The notes under the pieces were generated by a model. It saw only the letters and a program-made list of their open reading frames with translations, did not search any database and was not told the DNA's origin. Of a stretch of 44,920 nucleotides of DNA, positions 41,250 to 44,920 are shown piece after piece. This DNA comes from an uncultured Paraburkholderia sp. Lineage in GTDB: Bacteria; Pseudomonadota; Gammaproteobacteria; Burkholderiales; Burkholderiaceae. The position numbers were made by a program, and so were the translations under genes. The DNA is taken from positions 1 through 44,920 of the forward strand of contig CALNWS010000037.1 in NCBI GenBank assembly GCA_940747215.1, in the 5' to 3' direction. Each line of letters begins with the position of its first letter. Position 1 is the first letter of the stretch.

Positions 41250-42224
41250 TTACAGCATCGTCCGTACGTGCCAGAGTTCAGGAAACAGCACGACATCCAG
41301 CATTTTCCGCATATACGTTGCACCGCTCGTGCCGCCCGTGCCCTGCTTGAAGCCGATGATCCGCTCCACGGTCGTGACGTGGCGGAAACGCCATTGCCTG
41401 AACGCGTCTTCGAGATCGACCAGCTCTTCGGCCATCTCTTACAGTTCCCAGTGCTGCGAAGGATTGCGATATACCTCCAGCCACGCCGCTTCGACCGAAG
41501 CGTCATACACCGTCGGCTGCGTCCAGTCTCTATCGAGTCTTGCAGGCGAGATCGCAAAGCCGTGGCGCGCCAGTAGACGCACCACTTCGTCGTAGAAAGA
41601 GGGCGCTTCGAGCGACGCCTTCACTTGCGCGAATACGTCGGCGCGGTGCGCGTGAGGCTTCAGCATCTGCTCGTTCTTGTTGCCCAGCAGGAATTCGATC
41701 TGTCGGTACTGGTACGACTGAAAACCCAACGAACTCCCGAGATACGGCCGCATCGCGGTGTATTCGGATGGCGTCATCGTGGCGAGCACGCTCCACGCCT
41801 GTACGAGCTGCTCCATGATCCGCGAGACGCGCGCAAGCATCTTGAACGCGGGCGGCAACTCGTCGCAATGAACTGCCTTCAATGCGGCCTGCAGTTCGTA
41901 TAGCGCGAGCTTCATCCACAATTCGCTCGTCTGATGCTGGATGATGAACAGCATCTCGTTGTGATCTGGCGACAACGGATGCTGTGCATAGAGTACCGTT
42001 CCGAGCGACAGATAATTACCGTAACTCATCGACTCCGAGAAATCGAGTTACGCGTCGTGCCAGCCTTCTTCTTTTGCGGTTGTTGCGGGTGCGTTCGAAG
42101 CTACGTTTGATGTCGCGCTTGAAGCAGCACCTGAAGCTGCTGAAGCCGTGCTGCCGTGGCCGAACGGGCACCCCTGAACCGGCCTTTCTTCCGGCAGACC
42201 CGGCGTTTGCATGTGGTCGTTCAT
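41250..42224 (-). pseudogene. kynA: Tryptophan 2,3-dioxygenase, two nonsense codons
   Basis: This heme enzyme opens the tryptophan ring in the kynurenine pathway. From ATG 42224 the N-terminus is MQTPGLPEERPVQGCPFGHG preceded by MNDH, then Ala/Ser-rich. A TAA interrupts [22 protein letters not shown] (expected Gln). The core is well preserved: [37 protein letters not shown], and, after a second TAA at [19 protein letters not shown] (expected Tyr), [24 protein letters not shown] with its catalytic loop to the stop at 41250. No indels were seen, so these two substitutions are the only visible lesions. Confidence 0.93.
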
Positions 42225-42234
42225 GGCGCGCTCC

Positions 42235-43474
42235 TCAGGTCACGGCGCCGCGCGCGGCGAATTCGGGTGCGCGCCAGCTCTCGCTCGTGAGCACGTCGTG
42301 CAGTGTTTCGACGGCATCCCAGACGTCGACGAAACGCGTGTACAGCGGCGTAAAGCCAAAGCGCAACACGTACGGTCGCGATAGTCGCCGATCACACCGC
42401 ACGCGATCAGCGCCTGCATCACTGCCTGCATCACTTCATAACCGTGCGGATGCTCGAAACTCGCGTGCGCGCGGCGTGACGAGCTTGAGCGGAAATTCCG
42501 CGCAACACGCTTCCACGAGTTCGATAAAGAGATCGGTCAGCGCGAGCGACTTCTTGCGGATCGCCTGCATGTCGGTTTGCAGGAACACGTCGAGTCCGCA
42601 TTCGACGAGCGACATCGACACCATCGGCTGCGTGCTGCACAGGAAGCGGCCGATGCCGTCGTCGGGCTGATACGCCGGGTCTATTTTGAACGGCGCGCGA
42701 TGGATCCCACCAGCCGGACAGCGGCTGAGCAAAGTCGTTCTGATGGCGCTTCGGCACCTAGACGAACGCGGGCGAGCCGGGTCCGCCGTTCAGATACTTG
42801 TACGTGCAGCCCACCGCGTAGTCCGCGCCGACGCCGTTCAGATCGACCGGCACCGCGCCCGCGGAATTCGCGAGGTCCCACAGCGCGAGCGCGCCTTTGT
42901 CGTGGATGAGTTTCGTCAGCGCGGCCATGTCGTGCATGTAGCCATTGCGGTAGTTCATGTGCGTGATCATCGCGATGGCCGTGTCGTCACCGATGGCCGA
43001 GGGCAGTTCCGACGGATCGTCGACGAGGCGCAGTTCATAACCGCGGTCGAGCTGCTCGATCAGACCTTGCGCGATGTAGAGGTCGGTCGGGAAATTGGAG
43101 CACTAGGATACGATCACGCGACGCTTCGGATCGCACGCGTTCGCGACGTGCACGGCGGCGGAGAGCAGCTTGAACAGGTTGATCGAAATCGTATCGGTGA
43201 CGATCACTTCGTTTTCAGCCGCGCCGATCAGCGGCGTGAGCTTGTTGCCGAGACGGCGCGGCAGTTCGAACCAGCCGGCCGTATTCCAACTGCGGATCAG
43301 GCCTTCGCCCCATTCGGCACCGGTTACTATTTGCGTGTGTTGCGCGGCAGTGGGCGGCACGCCGAGCAAGTTGCCGTCGAGATAGATGGTGGTCGGCGAG
43401 AGCGCGAACTGGTCGCGCAGTGTCGCGAGTGGGTCGGCGCTGCCGAGCGCGAGAGCTTCGTCACGGTGGTTCAT
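42235..43474 (-). pseudogene. kynU: Kynureninase, broken
   Basis: Kynureninase cleaves kynurenine to anthranilate and alanine with PLP. ATG 43474 opens [28 protein letters not shown] occurs near 43103 ([21 protein letters not shown]). The PLP region [35 protein letters not shown] contains the cofactor Lys (TYK). A second TAG follows near 42760 ([24 protein letters not shown], expected Trp), then a frameshift. A 12-bp duplication repeats VMQA near 42424, and a last shift near 42380 precedes [12 protein letters not shown] sequence and the end [20 protein letters not shown] at 42235. It lies ten bases before kynA. Confidence 0.92.
42412..42435. repeat. 12-bp in-frame tandem duplication (GCCTGCATCACT twice)
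   Basis: GCCTGCATCACT at 42412-42423 is repeated at 42424-42435. On the kynU strand this gives [18 protein letters not shown] in place of the expected [14 protein letters not shown]. Confidence 0.92.
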
Positions 43475-43501
43475 GATGGTCCAGTCGGTGAAATCGGGTG
43501 T

Positions 43502-43774
43502 TCAGTGAGTGTCCGCGGGCGCAGAGGGTGCCGGCAGCGCGCGCAGCACGGCCCGCACCGGGCTCGCGTCGAGCGTCGTCAGCTTGAGCGGCAGAGCGAT
43601 GAGTTCGTAGTTGCCGGGCGAAACTTCGTCGAGCACGATGCCCTCGAGAATCGCCATGCGATGCGCGCGAATGCGGTGATGCGCGTCCATCGTTTTCGAT
43701 TCCTGCGGATCGAGCGAGGGCGTGTCGATGCCGATCAGTTTCACACCCCATGTCTTCAACGGCGCTTGGTGCCC
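43502..43774 (-). pseudogene. kynB: Kynurenine formamidase, C-terminal fragment
   Basis: Only the last third of the family sequence is present: [63 protein letters not shown], ending [10 protein letters not shown] at 43502. The usual protein has about 210 residues. Upstream of the fragment the DNA turns directly into the promoter side of the divergent regulator, so the first two thirds of the gene have been removed. Longer open frames across this junction do not look like protein. The enzyme would hydrolyse N-formylkynurenine between KynA and KynU. Confidence 0.87.
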
Positions 43775-43881
43775 AACCACAAATGATGGGTGGCTTGCCA
43801 CGAAATGTGATTGCGAAAAAATCACCTTCTGGGCCATATCTTGGAACATAATTTGAGGCAAATGGGAAAGGGAGACCGAAT

Positions 43882-44399
43882 ATGAACGCGATCTCGCTCG
43901 ACGCCACCGATTGCCGCATTCTGGTGGTACTTCAGCAAGAAGAGGACGGATCAGCAATCTCGACCTCGCGGAACGCATTTCGCTTTCGCCGTCCGCCTGT
44001 TTGCGGCGCCTGCGTTTGCTGGAAGAACAGGGTGTAATCGAACACTATCGCGCGTGTCTGAACCGCGAAGTGCTGGGTTTCGAACTGGAAGCGTTCGTGC
44101 AGGTGTCCATGCGCAATGACCAAGAGAACTGGCACGAGCGCTTCGCCGAAGCGGTGCGGGACTGGCCGGAAGTGGTGGGCGCCTTTGTCGTGACCGGCGA
44201 AACGCACTATCTGCTGCGCGTACTCGCCCACAATCTCAAGCACTATTCGGATTTCGTGCTGCAGCGCCTCTACAAGGCACCCGGCGTAATGGATATCCGT
44301 TCGAATATCGTACTGCAGACACTCAAGGAAGATTCGGGCGTGCCGGTTTCGCTCGTGACGCGCTCGCAATCACATAGCACGACGCATAACGACCGTTGA
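43882..44399 (+). pseudogene. kynR: Lrp/AsnC-family regulator of the kyn genes, frameshifted
   Basis: ATG 43882 follows GGGAGA and opens [20 protein letters not shown]. One shift near 43938 follows, after which [37 protein letters not shown] completes the helix-turn-helix and the effector domain (FVQVSMRNDQENWHERFAEAV, VVGAFVVTGETHYLLRVLAHNLKHY) runs to 44399. It is divergent from kynB, as expected for KynR, which activates kyn genes in response to kynurenine. The single lesion separates the first 20 residues from the rest. Confidence 0.88.
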
Positions 44400-44406
44400 A
44401 TTGAAC

Positions 44407-44449
44407 AAGCGCCGGTATCGGCCTGGACGTTCCAGCGATACCGGCGCTT
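44407..44449. terminator. Long perfect hairpin after kynR
   Basis: The 14-base arm AAGCGCCGGTATCG (44407-44420) pairs perfectly with CGATACCGGCGCTT (44436-44449), with an inner CTGGA/TCCAG stem. It lies between the convergent kynR and flavin reductase genes and can serve both. A second small hairpin (ACCCGCT/AGCGGGT, 44463-44479) overlaps the reductase stop codon. Confidence 0.75.
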
Positions 44450-44468
44450 AAGACTTGCTCAAACCCGC

Positions 44469-44771
44469 TCAAAGCGGGTCGAGTCCGTGAAACTGGCCGC
44501 CTTGGAACACGAGCGGTTGGATCTCCGCGGCGTTCTCGTGCACGCCGCATCGTTCCACTTCACCGACGAAAATAACGTGGTCGCCCCCATCGTAGCGGCT
44601 GCGGTTATGGCATTCGAACCAAGCGAACGCGCCGTCAAGCACGGACATGCCGGTGTCGCCTTCCGCATGTGACACGCCTTCGAAGCGGTCGCCCTTCACT
44701 GTAGCAAAGCGTTTGCACAGATCGGGCTGCGATGCGGCCAGCACGTTGATCACGTAGTGACTGTTATACGA
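44469..44771 (-). pseudogene. Flavin reductase-like protein, N-terminus lost at an IS junction
   Basis: About 100 C-terminal residues of the flavin reductase (FMN-binding split barrel) family remain: SHYVINVLAASQPDLCKRFATV, GDRFEGVSHAEGDTGMSVLDGAFAWFECHN and YDGGDHVIFVGEVERC, ending FHGLDPL at TGA 44471-44469. The family usually has about 165 residues. Upstream of SHYVINV the sequence stops matching and instead reads as transposase on the other strand, so the gene was cut by an insertion or a later deletion at about 44765-44773. Confidence 0.87.
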
Positions 44772-44773
44772 GG

Positions 44774-44920
44774 CTGCCCGAGCACATGCCTGTAGCACAT
44801 CGCGCCCATATGGAATGGCCGCCCGGGCGGCTGCTGAACTGGGGAGCGTCCGTCGGTCCCGGCGCCAGGGCGATCGTCAAACATCTGCTGACCAACCGGC
44901 CTCATCCCGAAAGGGGATAT
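44774..44920 (+). mobile_element. istA: IS21-family transposase (istA) fragment
   Basis: The plus-strand frame from 44774 to the window end reads LPEHMPVAHRAHMEWPPGRL, then LNWGASVGPGARAIVKHLLT and NRPHPERGY. This is a well-known conserved stretch in the C-terminal half of IS21 IstA transposases (HxxHxEWxPxRL...RPHPExGYR). The frame starts inside istA, with no upstream part of the gene and no terminal inverted repeat visible at the junction. The element is therefore truncated on its left side. The remainder lies beyond the window. Confidence 0.82.

Noticed and set aside
43770..43880. Open frame extending the kynB fragment upstream ([16 protein letters not shown]...)
   Set aside because: The extension does not resemble formamidase and lies in the regulatory gap next to kynR; it is fortuitously open DNA after a deletion.

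Overview
The window reads as a Burkholderiaceae chromosome (Burkholderia, Paraburkholderia or Caballeronia). It has high GC, G/C-rich third codon positions, and gene neighbourhoods typical of that group: a TetR/BpeAB-OprB efflux locus, zur-znuACB, a mannitol-type polyol ABC cluster and a kynurenine-pathway cluster beside an Lrp regulator. The outstanding property is widespread gene decay. About twenty genes carry frameshifts, premature stops, short tandem duplications or internal deletions, yet long stretches between them are completely intact. Such a mosaic suits a lineage in early reductive evolution, for example a host-restricted symbiont like the leaf-nodule Burkholderia. That assignment is inference from decay alone. 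Low-quality sequence could explain some one-base shifts, but not precise losses of catalytic cores or 6 kb with no lesion.

Layout. 1-7233: mostly decayed genes (sterol desaturase, dacB 3' part, a two-component pair, an HtrA protease without its catalytic serine, a small exported protein, DUF427, CoxG-like). 7355-15214: clean region with an isochorismatase-family hydrolase, a TetR repressor and the divergent bpeA-bpeB-oprB efflux operon, ending in a strong terminator. 15227-19024: decayed Fic-family gene lacking its catalytic loop, decayed NCS2 permease, decayed S-formylglutathione hydrolase. 19100-22442: zur-znuA-znuC-znuB zinc uptake operon, transporter intact and zur broken. 22650-33280: polyol utilisation region with a plus-strand operon (decayed SDR, intact mtlE-F-G, decayed HAD phosphatase, intact ATPase) and a minus-strand operon (intact arabinitol/mannitol dehydrogenase, xylulokinase with a deletion, intact SorC regulator). 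33555-41171: AraC regulator, then a second sugar/polyol ABC operon in which every gene except the last SDR is broken. 41250-44399: kynB, kynU, kynA and the divergent kynR, all broken. 44469-44920: flavin reductase remnant abutting an IS21-type istA fragment.

The most interesting unexplained structure is regulatory. The two polyol promoters (22650-22722 plus; 33280-33227 minus) share the architecture TTGACW-N17-GATCAT. Each carries 12-bp palindrome-like boxes of the form GANC....GNYC, spaced exactly 19 bp apart and starting on the -10 element: three boxes in one promoter and two in the other. This predicts co-repression by one oligomeric regulator, most likely the SorC-family protein encoded between them. 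A second notable signal is a set of seven perfect 7-23 bp tandem duplications, five of them inside broken genes.
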